The translations under genes were made by a program, and so were the position numbers. Shown here piece after piece: positions 1-7,750 of a stretch of DNA of 64,000 nucleotides. The DNA lies in the NCBI GenBank assembly GCA_024206195.1, contig JAAGZO010001021.1:1-64000 (forward strand). The letters run 5' to 3'. The notes under the pieces were generated by a model. It was not told the origin of the DNA. It worked only from the letters and a program-made list of their open reading frames with translations, and searched no databases. Numbering within the stretch: the stretch's first letter is position 1; each line of letters begins with the position of its first letter. This DNA is from a bacterium (GTDB taxonomy: Archaea; Nanoarchaeota; Nanoarchaeia; Woesearchaeales; UBA10216).

Positions 1-38
1 ATCCTTTATAAAGTTATTGGATTTTACTCTCGAAACTT

Positions 39-48
39 TTTTATATAA
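39..48 (+). promoter_or_regulatory. TATA box before the PhoU-like gene
   Basis: A TTTATATAAG stretch lies about 25 nt before the ATG at 68, the spacing expected for a leaderless archaeal transcript. It is the main reason for preferring the ATG at 68 over an in-frame TTG at 17 or ATG at 50. Confidence 0.55.
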
Positions 49-67
49 GATGTTTTTTTTAGCAGGT

Positions 68-709
68 ATGCAAAATCCATGGCATTTTTTTGTACCACAG
101 GAAAAGGAATTCTTTAGAATGTTTAAACGTCAATCAGAGAACATACTTACAGCTACAGAAGAGTTCAGGAGTCTTATCCTTGATTTTGACAAGCTCAGCC
201 ACACCAAAAGACTGGCCAGAGTTGAGTCTATACGTACTTTAGAAAATAGCTGCGATAAGCTCACAAGGAAAACAATTGAAAAGCTTTTCAGGACATTCGT
301 AACTCCAATAGACCGTGAGGACATATACCAGTTGGCTGTTCTGCTTGATGATTTCATGGATTCTGTGCTTGATGCAGCAGAGAAGATGGTGTTTTTCAAG
401 GTTAAGAAGGTTCCAAAGTACACAAGAAGGCAGACAGAGATAATCTGGCAGTGCGTTGTTGAGATTGACCGCGGAATTGGAAATCTTGGCCAGCTGAAAA
501 ATGTTAATAAGCACTGTGTGAAGATACACGAGCTGGAGTCAAAGGCGGACATTTTGTATAAAAGTGCAGTAGCAGAGCTTTTTGAGAATAGTAAAAACGC
601 AGTGGACGTAATCAAGTTTAAGGATCTTAATGAATCTCTTGAGTTAGTAGTTGATACTGCAGAGGACATATCAAATATAATTAGCAATATAGTGATTAAG
701 CATGCCTGA
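68..709 (+). CDS. PhoU-like DUF47 family protein, phosphate transport partner
   Basis: A 213-residue, mostly helical protein without membrane segments. It has the look of the DUF47/PhoU-like family that accompanies Pit-type phosphate permeases and is thought to regulate them from the cytoplasmic side. The N-terminus around HFFVPQEKEFF and the C-terminal EDISNIISNIVIKHA resemble the family's usual ends. The stop overlaps the start of the downstream permease by 8 bases, so the two are translationally coupled, which supports the assignment. The start at 68 is chosen from TATA spacing; an in-frame TTG at 17 would add 17 residues. The family name is recognised from sequence and context; the regulatory role is family knowledge. 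Confidence 0.85.
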   Translation: MQNPWHFFVPQEKEFFRMFKRQSENILTATEEFRSLILDFDKLSHTKRLARVESIRTLENSCDKLTRKTIEKLFRTFVTPIDREDIYQLAVLLDDFMDSVLDAAEKMVFFKVKKVPKYTRRQTEIIWQCVVEIDRGIGNLGQLKNVNKHCVKIHELESKADILYKSAVAELFENSKNAVDVIKFKDLNESLELVVDTAEDISNIISNIVIKHA

Positions 710-1700
710 CCCACTGTCTTTGGTTATTGTTGTTATTCTTATAGCCCTTGTATTTGACTTCGGAAATGGGCTTAATGATGCTGCTAATGCTGTTGCAACC
801 GTTGTTGCAACAGGAACGCTTTCTCTGAAAGCCGCGGTTCTGCTGTCTGCAGTAATGAATTTTGCAGGAGCATTTCTATTCTCAGTTGCTGTAGCAACAA
901 CAATCGCAAAGGGCATAGTGCACCCAGAGGTTGTTACTATCTACATTGTTCTCGGAGGGCTTATCGGAGCAATTGCCTGGACATACGGCGCAACGCATTT
1001 TGGAATTCCAATATCTGTTAGCCATGCTTTGATTGGCGGGTTTGCTGGCTCTGGAATAATCGGAGCTGGTTTTTCAGCAATAAACTCAGCTGGCCTATTC
1101 AAGGTTGCAGCATTCATCTTTATCGCTCCATTGGTAGGCCTCTTTGGAGGTTCAATGTTCATGGTTCTTGTTTTTTGGATCTTCAGGAAAGTACCTCCTA
1201 ACAGGACAAAGGGCCTTTTCAGGAAGATGCAGCTTGTGTCTGCGTCTATTTACAGCCTTGGTCACGGAACAAATGATGCGCAGAAAACAATTGGAATCAT
1301 CTCAATATTATTATTCTCAGCAGGATACTTAGGATCAGAGTTGTACATTCCTTGGTGGGTTATTATTCTTTCTTATGGAACAATCGCAGCAGGAACACTT
1401 GTCGGCGGCTGGAAGGTCATTAAGACAATGGGAACAAAGATTACAAAGCTGCAGCCAGTGGATGGCTTTTGCGCAGAAACATCAGGAGCAACAGTAATCC
1501 TAGGATGCAGTTACTTTGGAATACCTGTTAGTACAACGCACGTTATTGCTGGTTCTATTATGGGCGTTGGCTCTGTGAAAAGAACAAGCGCAGTTAGGTG
1601 GACAGTTGCAAGAAACATTGCATGGGCATGGGTCATAACAATCCCTGCAGCAGGAGCAATGGGTGCACTATCTTATGGCGTGATTTCATTATTTATTTAA
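702..1700 (+). CDS. pit: PiT family inorganic phosphate permease
   Basis: A 332-residue integral membrane protein with about ten hydrophobic segments. It carries the two inverted PiT signature repeats: FDFGNGLNDAANAVATVVAT near residue 20 and SLGHGTNDAQKTIGI near residue 187. The paired GxND motifs are hallmarks of PiT/PHO-4 transporters, which import phosphate (often as a metal-phosphate complex) with protons or sodium. SVSHALIGG and PVSTTHVIAG are the matching second halves of each repeat. It is coupled to the PhoU-like gene by an 8-base overlap. A hairpin with a T-run follows the stop. Family and function are confident; ion coupling cannot be read from the sequence. Confidence 0.93.
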   Translation: MPDPLSLVIVVILIALVFDFGNGLNDAANAVATVVATGTLSLKAAVLLSAVMNFAGAFLFSVAVATTIAKGIVHPEVVTIYIVLGGLIGAIAWTYGATHFGIPISVSHALIGGFAGSGIIGAGFSAINSAGLFKVAAFIFIAPLVGLFGGSMFMVLVFWIFRKVPPNRTKGLFRKMQLVSASIYSLGHGTNDAQKTIGIISILLFSAGYLGSELYIPWWVIILSYGTIAAGTLVGGWKVIKTMGTKITKLQPVDGFCAETSGATVILGCSYFGIPVSTTHVIAGSIMGVGSVKRTSAVRWTVARNIAWAWVITIPAAGAMGALSYGVISLFI

Positions 1701-1706
1701 GAAAGA

Positions 1707-1728
1707 GTGGGCTTGCCCACAATTTTTG
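1707..1728 (+). terminator. Hairpin plus T-run after the phosphate permease
   Basis: The perfect stem GTGGGC/GCCCAC with a two-base loop is followed by AATTTTT. A second hairpin at 1742-1760 (TTTTTTGC/GCAAAAAA) is symmetric and could also serve the convergent tRNA gene. Both sit between the two convergent genes, as terminators would. Confidence 0.5.
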
Positions 1729-1774
1729 GTTAAGCTTTTTGTTTTTTGCAGTGCAAAAAAGAAAAAGATTAGAG

Positions 1775-1849
1775 TGGGGCTACCCGGATTCGAACCGGGG
1801 TCTTCTGGTCCCAAACCAGAAAGGATAGGCCAGGCTACCCTATAGCCCC
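1775..1849 (-). tRNA. tRNA-Pro (anticodon TGG)
   Basis: Read on the minus strand this folds as a complete cloverleaf. The acceptor stem is GGGGCTA/TAGCCCC, the D-arm holds TAGCCTGG, the anticodon stem is TCTGG/CCAGA around the loop TTTGGGA (anticodon TGG, G37), the variable region has four bases and the T-arm is CCCGG-TTCGAAT-CCGGG. Discriminator A is at 1775 and no CCA tail is encoded. A TATA-like TTTAAAAAAG lies about 30 nt upstream. There is no intron. It reads CCN proline codons, mainly CCA. Confidence 0.95.
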
Positions 1850-1929
1850 TCAATCATGATGAGAATTCGCTGATCTTTTTTAAACTTATCTGTTAATTTC
1901 AGTTTAGAACTCGTTTAATGAATTGGCTA

Positions 1930-2325
1930 TTAAAGTTCCATCTCTATTGTTACATGTTTAGCTACATGTTTAGGAGCTATTATGTTTTCTATCTGCGTAA
2001 CTAGCGGGGGTGTCCCTTCATCTAAAAAATAAGCAAGATCAACTCTTTCTTGAGAAAAATCAATGTTAACTCTACCTGCTTCCCATCCAGCCGATTCCAG
2101 TAGAATTTTGGGGTTGTTTTCTCTATAGATATTTAGTAAATTCTCATTTGTAGGATTTTTTATAAAATAATCTTGATTTCCTGCTGATACTACTTCAAGA
2201 CCATTTATGGTAGTAACTAATGGGGAAATTGTTTCAGTGTAGGTTATTTGAGCATAATCTGGATCTGGAAGAAGTTCTAAAACTTTTTCAAAAGTTTCGT
2301 AAGACATTCTTTGTTCTTCAGACAT
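1930..2325 (-). CDS. Unrecognised 131-residue protein
   Basis: I do not recognise this family. The product is soluble and acidic with no signal peptide, membrane segment or metal motif. It starts with a predicted helical stretch (YETFEKVLELLPDPDY) and then looks mostly beta-stranded. The ATG at 2325 is supported by a TATA-like TTTTTATATT about 30 nt upstream, which lies at the end of the co-oriented acetyltransferase gene, so it seems to have its own promoter. Codon use resembles the neighbours. It could be a lineage-restricted protein; no function is offered. Confidence 0.6.
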   Translation of the reverse strand: MSEEQRMSYETFEKVLELLPDPDYAQITYTETISPLVTTINGLEVVSAGNQDYFIKNPTNENLLNIYRENNPKILLESAGWEAGRVNIDFSQERVDLAYFLDEGTPPLVTQIENIIAPKHVAKHVTIEMEL

Positions 2326-2360
2326 AATACTAATAGGGGTTGAACTGGAATATAAAAAGT

Positions 2361-2831
2361 TTATTGCAAGAGTTCTTTCTCAAAGTATACAGAATCAACT
2401 CCTTTGCCTCTGTCGTCTTTTTCTGTTTTGTAAACCTTGAATCCTGCTTTTTCATAGAGCTTTTTGCTGGCAGGATTTGTTGACCATGTTCTTATCCTTA
2501 CTTTTTTGATGTTCTTTGATTTAAGCTCTGAAAAACACTTTTCCATTAGTAGCATGCCCAGATTTTTCTTTCTGTGCTCTTTTAGCACTGCAATCAAGTC
2601 AATATAAGCAGACTCAAATCTTTCATCATGATCATAGAAACTTATCATGCCTATCACAGTCTCTTCTTTTATGTAGAATATTGTTCCTTTTTCAACAACT
2701 CGATCTAAATGCTCTCTAAATGGATATGGATATTTTGACAATGCAGGAAAAAAATCTTCATCAACTGCCTCTAAGAAACTGTAAAGCTCTTCATATTCTC
2801 CTTTCTTGTTTTGAAATAGGCAAATTTCCAT
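2361..2831 (-). CDS. GNAT family N-acetyltransferase
   Basis: A 156-residue protein with the GNAT layout. A strand-rich middle (IGMISFYDHDERFESAYIDLIAVLKE) is followed by the acetyl-CoA pyrophosphate loop HRKKNLGMLLMEKCF (the R/Q-x-x-G-x-G/A region) and the C-terminal ASKKLYEKAGFKVYKTEK typical of motif B. Such enzymes transfer an acetyl group from acetyl-CoA to an amine on a small molecule or protein; the substrate cannot be read here. It is probably leaderless: a TATA-like CATAAATAG lies about 27 nt before the ATG. It is divergent from the aRF1 operon. Confidence 0.85.
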   Translation of the reverse strand: MEICLFQNKKGEYEELYSFLEAVDEDFFPALSKYPYPFREHLDRVVEKGTIFYIKEETVIGMISFYDHDERFESAYIDLIAVLKEHRKKNLGMLLMEKCFSELKSKNIKKVRIRTWSTNPASKKLYEKAGFKVYKTEKDDRGKGVDSVYFEKELLQ

Positions 2832-2871
2832 AGCTCAAAAGATACAAGATGTCTATTTATGCTTTTCCTAA

Positions 2872-2884
2872 ACTTTTATAAATA
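2872..2884 (+). promoter_or_regulatory. TATA box of the aRF1 operon
   Basis: ACTTTTATAAATA lies about 27 nt before the aRF1 ATG at 2906, indicating a leaderless transcript. The next bases, CCTGTCTT, recur after the TATA box of the NADHX epimerase gene at 16062-16079. Confidence 0.55.
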
Positions 2885-2905
2885 CCTGTCTTCCCCAGAT
2901 ATACC

Positions 2906-4003
2906 ATGGCATTAACAGCAATGCAATCGCATACAGTGAAGAAGTTCGTGAAGGAACTAGAGTCATATAGGGGCCGCCATACAGAGCTGGTCTCGGTTTA
3001 TGTTCCTCAGGGCTATGATCTTAATAAAATCATAAATCATTTGAGTCAGGAACAAGGTACAGCATCTAACATCAAGTCTGCTGCAACAAGAAAGAATGTA
3101 ACAGATGCATTAGAGCGTATGATCCAGCACTTGAGACTATTCAAAAAAACACCTGAAAACGGGCTGGCTGTGTTCTCTGGCAATGTTGCAGAAAGAGAAG
3201 GTCAGCAGGATTTCCAGGTCTGGAGCTTAGAACCGCCTGTTCCATTGAATACAAGAATCTACAGATGCGATAAGACTTTCGTTCTAGACCTTCTAAGAGA
3301 TATGCTGGAAGTTAAAGAGGTTTACGGTTTAATCGTTATGGACAGAAGAGAGGGTAACATTGCAATCTTGAAAGGAAAAACAATTATTCCTTTGACAAGA
3401 TCAACATCTAATGTTCCTGGAAAGACAAGAGCAGGTGGTCAGTCTGCACAAAGATTCGAAAGATTAAGAGATGGCGCTGCAAAGGATTTCTATAACAGGC
3501 TTGGAGAGCACGTAAAAGATGAGTTCCTTGGAAATAAAAATTTAAAAGGAATCATTGTTGGCGGTCCTGGCCCTACAAAGCATGACTTTGTCGATGGAAA
3601 CTTCATAACAAACGAGGTAAAAAAGAAAATCCTTGCAATTAAGGATCTTTCTTACACAGGAGAATTCGGTTTACAAGAGCTAGTTGACAAAAGCCAGGAT
3701 GTGCTTGCAAATGAGGAGATTGCAAGTGAAAAGAAATTAGTAGGACAATTTTTAGAATACTTGTCAACAAACCCTGGCAAAGTAACATACGGAGAGGCTG
3801 ATGTTAAGCAACAGTTATCATCTGGCGTGGTTGATATTCTTCTTATTTCAGAGAAAGTTGAGGACGAATTAATAGAAGAGCTGGAAAAAGAGGCAAAGAA
3901 GTACGGATCAAAAGTAGAGATAATTTCTACTGAAACAAGGGAAGGAGCTCAGTTAGTAAACCTTGGTAAAGTAGCGGCCATTCTTAGATATGAGGTAAGC
4001 TAG
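2906..4003 (+). CDS. prf1: Peptide chain release factor aRF1, short form
   Basis: The archaeal class I release factor, which recognises all three stop codons and triggers peptide release. It shows the stop-codon motifs TASNIKS (about residue 52) and YRCDKTF (the YxCxxxF motif), and the catalytic GGQ at residues 177-179. At 365 residues it is shorter than the roughly 410-425 usual for archaea. The shortfall lies in domain 3: where a cysteine-rich mini-domain normally sits, the chain runs straight from DILLISEKVEDELIEELEKE to KYGSKVEIIS with no cysteine pair. All functional motifs are intact, so it is a compact variant, not a pseudogene. First gene of a translation operon; its stop overlaps the next start by one base. 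Confidence 0.95.
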   Translation: MALTAMQSHTVKKFVKELESYRGRHTELVSVYVPQGYDLNKIINHLSQEQGTASNIKSAATRKNVTDALERMIQHLRLFKKTPENGLAVFSGNVAEREGQQDFQVWSLEPPVPLNTRIYRCDKTFVLDLLRDMLEVKEVYGLIVMDRREGNIAILKGKTIIPLTRSTSNVPGKTRAGGQSAQRFERLRDGAAKDFYNRLGEHVKDEFLGNKNLKGIIVGGPGPTKHDFVDGNFITNEVKKKILAIKDLSYTGEFGLQELVDKSQDVLANEEIASEKKLVGQFLEYLSTNPGKVTYGEADVKQQLSSGVVDILLISEKVEDELIEELEKEAKKYGSKVEIISTETREGAQLVNLGKVAAILRYEVS

Positions 4004-4671
4004 TGTCACTTGTATCAGAGGCCTTTGAGAGGCTTTATCCAGACAAAGAATTTATGTACGCAGCAAAGATATCTTATTCTGACAGATTCAAGGCATTCAA
4101 TGCAAATGTTTCAAGACGCGGCAATAATCTTTCTTTTGGTTTCAGTAGAAAGTGGAGAGGTGTTGACAGGGAGGTTCAGATAGGATTAATACAGGAATTA
4201 TTAGTCAAAGTCCTAAAAGACAAGAAAAGAACACTCAACATGGATTTATACAATTCTTTCATAAAGAATCTTCATCTTATTTCTCCAAAAACAAAGACAG
4301 ATCCAATATTAGAAGACTCTTTCAACAGAGTGAACGAAAGATACTTCTTCAACAGCATAGAGCAGCCCAATCTCTGCTGGGGATCAAGATCCAGAAGGAC
4401 CCTGGCGCACTATGCTTATCATACCGATACTGTAACTGTCAGCACTATTTTCAGGAAAGCAGATGAAAAAATCATCGACTATTTGGTCTATCATGAGCTT
4501 CTCCACAAGAAGCTGAAGTTCTACAATAGCGGCAACACAACGAGGCATCACACATCAGAGTTCAAAAGACTCGAAAAAGCCTTTGAGAACTCTGTTCAGA
4601 TTGAGAAGGATATCAAGGCTATTCTGAGGAAAAAAAGCCTTCTGGGCCTCTTTGGAATCCAAAAGCTTTAA
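4003..4671 (+). CDS. SprT-like zinc metalloprotease
   Basis: A 222-residue protein with a gluzincin-type site: HELLHKKLKF (HExxH) near residue 164 and a downstream RHHTSEFKRLEKAF that fits the third zinc ligand region of SprT/Spartan-like domains. Known relatives cleave DNA-protein crosslinks in eukaryotes; archaeal members are mostly uncharacterised. The first 100 residues are basic and not recognised. It begins with GTG at 4003, sharing one base with the aRF1 stop TAG, so translation is coupled. Its place between aRF1 and aIF5A may hint at a ribosome-linked job, but that is inference. Confidence 0.75.
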   Translation: MSLVSEAFERLYPDKEFMYAAKISYSDRFKAFNANVSRRGNNLSFGFSRKWRGVDREVQIGLIQELLVKVLKDKKRTLNMDLYNSFIKNLHLISPKTKTDPILEDSFNRVNERYFFNSIEQPNLCWGSRSRRTLAHYAYHTDTVTVSTIFRKADEKIIDYLVYHELLHKKLKFYNSGNTTRHHTSEFKRLEKAFENSVQIEKDIKAILRKKSLLGLFGIQKL

Positions 4672-4707
4672 ATATAGACCTAGATTTGCAAAATATGAGG
4701 GATAGAT

Positions 4708-5103
4708 ATGACAACTAAACCAGTAAGCGTAAGCACACTAAAAGTGGGAAGCTATGTTGTAATTGAAGGTGCAGCATGCAGAATCGCAAATATTCAGGTT
4801 TCCAGACCAGGAAAGCACGGTCACGCTAAGATGAGAATGGAAGGCGTTGGCGTACTTGATGAAAAGAAGAGAATCATTGTAATGCCTGGCCATGATAATA
4901 TTGACGTTCCAATCATTGAGAAAAAGACAGCACAGGTACTATCTGTATCTGGAGACACTGCAAACCTTATGGATTCAGAGTCATACGAGACATTTGACCT
5001 GGCAATTCCAGAGGAGCTGAAGGACAGCTGTGTTGAGGGTGTTAATGTTGTTTATTGGCAGGTCTTGGCAGACAAAGTTATGAAACAGATAAAGGGAGAA
5101 TAA
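4708..5103 (+). CDS. eif5A: Translation initiation factor aIF5A
   Basis: A 131-residue protein with the eIF5A two-domain plan: an N-terminal SH3-like barrel with the modification loop SRPGKHGHAK (the lysine between G and H is the hypusine/deoxyhypusine site) and a C-terminal OB-fold. The factor rescues ribosomes stalled at difficult sequences such as polyproline. A TATA-like CTTTAAATATA at 4667-4677 and a GAGGGA ribosome binding site just before the ATG suggest an internal promoter with a short leader in addition to read-through from upstream. No deoxyhypusine synthase is in the window. Confidence 0.95.
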   Translation: MTTKPVSVSTLKVGSYVVIEGAACRIANIQVSRPGKHGHAKMRMEGVGVLDEKKRIIVMPGHDNIDVPIIEKKTAQVLSVSGDTANLMDSESYETFDLAIPEELKDSCVEGVNVVYWQVLADKVMKQIKGE

Positions 5104-5104
5104 A

Positions 5105-5266
5105 ATGGTTAAATTTCCAGAAGCAGAAGCAAGATTTTTTCGAGGAATATTTATTTGCAAGAAATGCAAGACAAAGATAAGAGCTCCTAGTCTTAAGGTT
5201 GTTCAGAATAAGATCAGCTGCAGGAAGTGCAAGAGCAAGTCCTTGAGAGCTGTAAGAAAGAAGTAA
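5105..5266 (+). CDS. rpl40e: Large-subunit ribosomal protein L40e
   Basis: A 53-residue basic protein starting MVKFPEAEARFF, very like the archaeal L40e start. It has two CxxC pairs (CKKC, CRKC) that bind one zinc, and a lysine/arginine-rich tail ending LRAVRKK. The start follows the aIF5A stop by one base. It is a structural protein of the 50S subunit. Confidence 0.88.
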   Translation: MVKFPEAEARFFRGIFICKKCKTKIRAPSLKVVQNKISCRKCKSKSLRAVRKK

Positions 5267-5268
5267 AA

Positions 5269-6441
5269 ATGGAATTTTTCGACACACTGGTCAATACAAA
5301 GCTGGGTGTCCTTGTTTTCTATGTTATTCTTTTTTCACTGGTTTTCATATTCAGAAAAAAGTTTGAGATACAGGCTAAGATCATAGCGCTATACAAGACC
5401 AAGTTTGGTCTTAAGCTGATGGATAAGATTTCTTCTAAGTTCAGGGAGCCGATAAAGCTTTTTGGATACATTGGAATAGGTGTTGGCTATATTGGTATGT
5501 TCTTTATTGCTTATATGCTCCTGAATGGATTAATTACTCTTTTTTTCCAGCCGTCAGCACCACCAACAATATCTCCGGTAATACCTGGCTTCAAGATTCC
5601 TGGAACTGATTTTGAGCTTCCATTGATACAGACCTTGCTTGCAATATTCGTTGTTGCTGTAATCCATGAGTTTTCACATGGTGTTGTTGCAAGGGCTCAC
5701 AAGATTAAGGTTAAGAGCTCTGGACCTGCATTATTCCTGATATTCTTTGCTGCATTTGTTGAGATTGATGAGAATGAATTAAAAAAGCGCAGCGATGTAA
5801 CGCAGTATTCTGTTTTTGCAGCAGGACCCTTTGCAAATATCATATTTGCAGTTCTCATACTCTTCGTAACTTCTTTGATATTCACTCCTGTTTTCAATTC
5901 ACTCACAGAGCCGGAAGGAATTTCATTCACATCTTTTAGAGAAGGTTTCCCTGCTGAGGCTTCAGGATTAGAAGTGGATGTTGTGTACAACCAGTTTAAT
6001 GATGAGGAGTTCAATAATTCAGATGAGTTCATAAACCTGCTTTATGCTTCAGAGGTAGATGATACGATAAAGCTTGGTAATAGTGCGAACTATACCTATG
6101 TTACTACAACTACAAGACCTGATGATCCTTACTCAATGCCTTTCATTGGTGTTGAATCAGTTGAGAACCACTATGTGGATGAAGATGGCATTAAATTTAC
6201 AGTTCTGAAATGGGTCAATGGATTTCTTGTACTCTTGTTCATACTAAGTCTTGGAATAGGGCTGGCAAACCTGATGCCGCTTGGTCCGTTTGATGGCGGA
6301 AGAATGTTCCTCCTTTCATCATGCAGGATTTCAGGTGAGCAAAGAGGAAAGTCAATCTGGATGAAGATAAGCTTCCTGTTCCTTGCCATAATTATAATCA
6401 TGTTGGTATGGCCTTTGGTTAGGGGCTTTTTCGGATTTTAG
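5269..6441 (+). CDS. Site-2 protease family (M50) membrane metalloprotease
   Basis: A 390-residue multi-pass membrane protein. The zinc motif HEFSHG (HExxH) lies in a hydrophobic segment near residue 137 and the second M50 signature NLMPLGPFDGG near the C-terminus supplies the third ligand aspartate. The region between (about 220-290, with EGFPAEASGLEVD) looks like a PDZ domain. These intramembrane proteases cut membrane-anchored regulators or leftover signal peptides. The ATG at 5269, two bases after the L40e stop, is preferred to an in-frame upstream codon at 5227 that would overlap L40e. Part of the aRF1-TrmJ operon; its substrate is unknown. Confidence 0.9.
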   Translation: MEFFDTLVNTKLGVLVFYVILFSLVFIFRKKFEIQAKIIALYKTKFGLKLMDKISSKFREPIKLFGYIGIGVGYIGMFFIAYMLLNGLITLFFQPSAPPTISPVIPGFKIPGTDFELPLIQTLLAIFVVAVIHEFSHGVVARAHKIKVKSSGPALFLIFFAAFVEIDENELKKRSDVTQYSVFAAGPFANIIFAVLILFVTSLIFTPVFNSLTEPEGISFTSFREGFPAEASGLEVDVVYNQFNDEEFNNSDEFINLLYASEVDDTIKLGNSANYTYVTTTTRPDDPYSMPFIGVESVENHYVDEDGIKFTVLKWVNGFLVLLFILSLGIGLANLMPLGPFDGGRMFLLSSCRISGEQRGKSIWMKISFLFLAIIIIMLVWPLVRGFFGF

Positions 6442-6445
6442 GAAA

Positions 6446-7117
6446 ATGATAACAGTTGTTCTTGTGGAGCCTGAGAGCCCTGGTAATATTGGGGCTGTGT
6501 GCAGGGCAATGAAGAATTTTGGTTTGACTAGTCTTGTTCTTGTTAATCCAAAGTGCAAGCATATGGCAGGCGAAGCTAAAGGCAGGGCAATGCATGCTTT
6601 GAATATACTGAAGAAAGCTAAAGTAGCTAAAATCGATTGCCTGGACAAGTTTGATTATGTTATTGGAACAACCTCAATCATAGGTTCTGACTATAATATT
6701 CCAAGGTGCCCTATTAAGCCGGAGGAACTGGCAGCTAAGAATCTGAAGGGCAAGATAGCGCTCTTAATAGGAAGAGAGAGTAGTGGCTTAACAAATGAAG
6801 AGATACTGAAGTGTGACTTCATAGTATCAATACCTGTTTCAAAGACGTATCCTGCGTTGAATATGTCTCATGCAGCAGCTATCATATTCTATGAGTTGTT
6901 CAAGAAGAAGAATACAAAGTCAGCTATAGCGCCAATCTCAAAAAAAGAAAAGGAGATCATATTCCAGAAAGTAGACAAGATCCTTGAGAACATGTCCTTC
7001 ACAACAGAGCAGAAAAAAGAGACTCAAAGAAGGGTTTGGAAACGAATGATAGGTAAGGCAATGCTCACAAAGCGAGAGGCATTCGCTCTATTAGGATTTT
7101 TAAGAAAACTCAAATAA
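6446..7117 (+). CDS. trmJ: TrmJ-like SPOUT RNA 2'-O-methyltransferase
   Basis: A 223-residue protein with the SPOUT knot signatures. The N-terminus is ITVVLVEPESPGNIGAVCRA, followed by LVNPKCKH, then GRESSGLTNEEI (SAM-binding loop) and PVSKTYPALNMSHAAAI. TrmJ methylates the ribose of position 32 in the tRNA anticodon loop. The C-terminal part (about 160-223) is a small helical extension as in the family. It follows the site-2 protease by 4 bases with an AGGA ribosome binding site. Its 3' end overlaps the convergent gene by 8 bases. Position specificity is family knowledge. Confidence 0.85.
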   Translation: MITVVLVEPESPGNIGAVCRAMKNFGLTSLVLVNPKCKHMAGEAKGRAMHALNILKKAKVAKIDCLDKFDYVIGTTSIIGSDYNIPRCPIKPEELAAKNLKGKIALLIGRESSGLTNEEILKCDFIVSIPVSKTYPALNMSHAAAIIFYELFKKKNTKSAIAPISKKEKEIIFQKVDKILENMSFTTEQKKETQRRVWKRMIGKAMLTKREAFALLGFLRKLK

Positions 7118-7430
7118 GGCCTTTTTCTTCTAGGTATTCCTTTAGCTTTAGATTAGTAGTTGGCTTGGCAGTCCTTCCAAGTGCATAGTATATCTTCTCT
7201 GCTTCTCCGCCCCAGCTATACTCTCCCTTCTCCTTTATTATGCTCTTCACAATGAACTCTCCTGTTTGTTCACCCTTCTTGAGATGGTAGTATATGGACC
7301 TCATAGTAACTGTTGGAAAGACCCCTATATAGACCTTGTAGATGTCATAGCCATAGCCTGATTTAATGAAGTGCAGTATATCCACTATGTTCTGCCTTAT
7401 CTGGCTTTTTACAGGTCTTCCGCGCTTCAT
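7110..7430 (-). CDS. Small winged-helix-like protein of unknown role
   Basis: A 106-residue basic protein. RQNIVDILHFIKSGYGYDIYKVY followed by PTVTMRSIYYHLKKGEQTGEF looks like helix-turn-helix plus wing of an archaeal winged-helix domain, with a following short beta hairpin (IIKEKGEYSWGG). It could bind DNA or RNA; no ligand domain is visible. A TATA-like GATATTTAAGG lies about 30 nt upstream. Convergent with trmJ. Confidence 0.65.
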   Translation of the reverse strand: MKRGRPVKSQIRQNIVDILHFIKSGYGYDIYKVYIGVFPTVTMRSIYYHLKKGEQTGEFIVKSIIKEKGEYSWGGEAEKIYYALGRTAKPTTNLKLKEYLEEKGLI

Positions 7431-7491
7431 ATTTGGCTATATTGTGAGTCAAACCTTAAATATCTTTCCATATTGAAAACAATTGAAAACG

Positions 7492-7559
7492 CAAAAATTT
7501 ATATATAGAATGACATTTATTCATGAATAATTAGTACTTAATTACAAATTTCGAGGTGG
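7492..7559 (+). promoter_or_regulatory. Promoter and ribosome binding site of the DUF5679-like gene
   Basis: A TATA box AATTTATATATAG lies at 7495-7507. A GAGGTGG ribosome binding site at 7553-7559 sits 4 bases before the ATG. The leader is about 30 nt, in contrast to the leaderless genes nearby. An ATTCATGAAT palindrome sits between TATA box and start. Confidence 0.6.
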
Positions 7560-7563
7560 GAAT

Positions 7564-7710
7564 ATGGCAGAAGCAAGATGCATGAAATGCAAAGAACAGG
7601 TTGAAATAAAAGATCCAAAAGACGTTACAATGAAGAACGGCATGAAGGCAATCAAGGGAGTTTGCCCTAAGTGCGGTACAAAGGTTTTCAGAATAGTAGG
7701 AAAGGCCTAA
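7564..7710 (+). CDS. DUF5679-like zinc ribbon protein
   Basis: A 48-residue protein with CMKC and CPKC pairs around KDPKDVTMKNGMKAIKG. It matches what I know of the DUF5679 zinc ribbon, a small domain found alone or fused to topoisomerases in archaea and bacteria. It probably binds one zinc ion; its role is unknown. A strong ribosome binding site and a clear terminator make it a stand-alone, probably well-expressed gene. Confidence 0.8.
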   Translation: MAEARCMKCKEQVEIKDPKDVTMKNGMKAIKGVCPKCGTKVFRIVGKA

Positions 7711-7725
7711 GTGCCTTTTTTTTTT
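7701..7725 (+). terminator. Hairpin plus T-run after the DUF5679-like gene
   Basis: The stem AAAGGC/GCCTTT encloses the stop codon region and runs into ten T residues, the form of an intrinsic terminator. A similar stop-overlapping hairpin ends the L15e gene. Confidence 0.65.
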
Positions 7726-7750
7726 CTTTTATTTATTCATTCTAGAATTC

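Noticed and set aside
17..67. In-frame TTG start at 17 for the PhoU-like gene
   Set aside because: It lies upstream of the TATA box at 39-48, whose spacing fits the ATG at 68.
2906..4003. aRF1 as a truncated pseudogene
   Set aside because: The missing segment is internal and the reading frame, NIKS, YxCxxxF, GGQ and C-terminal core are intact.
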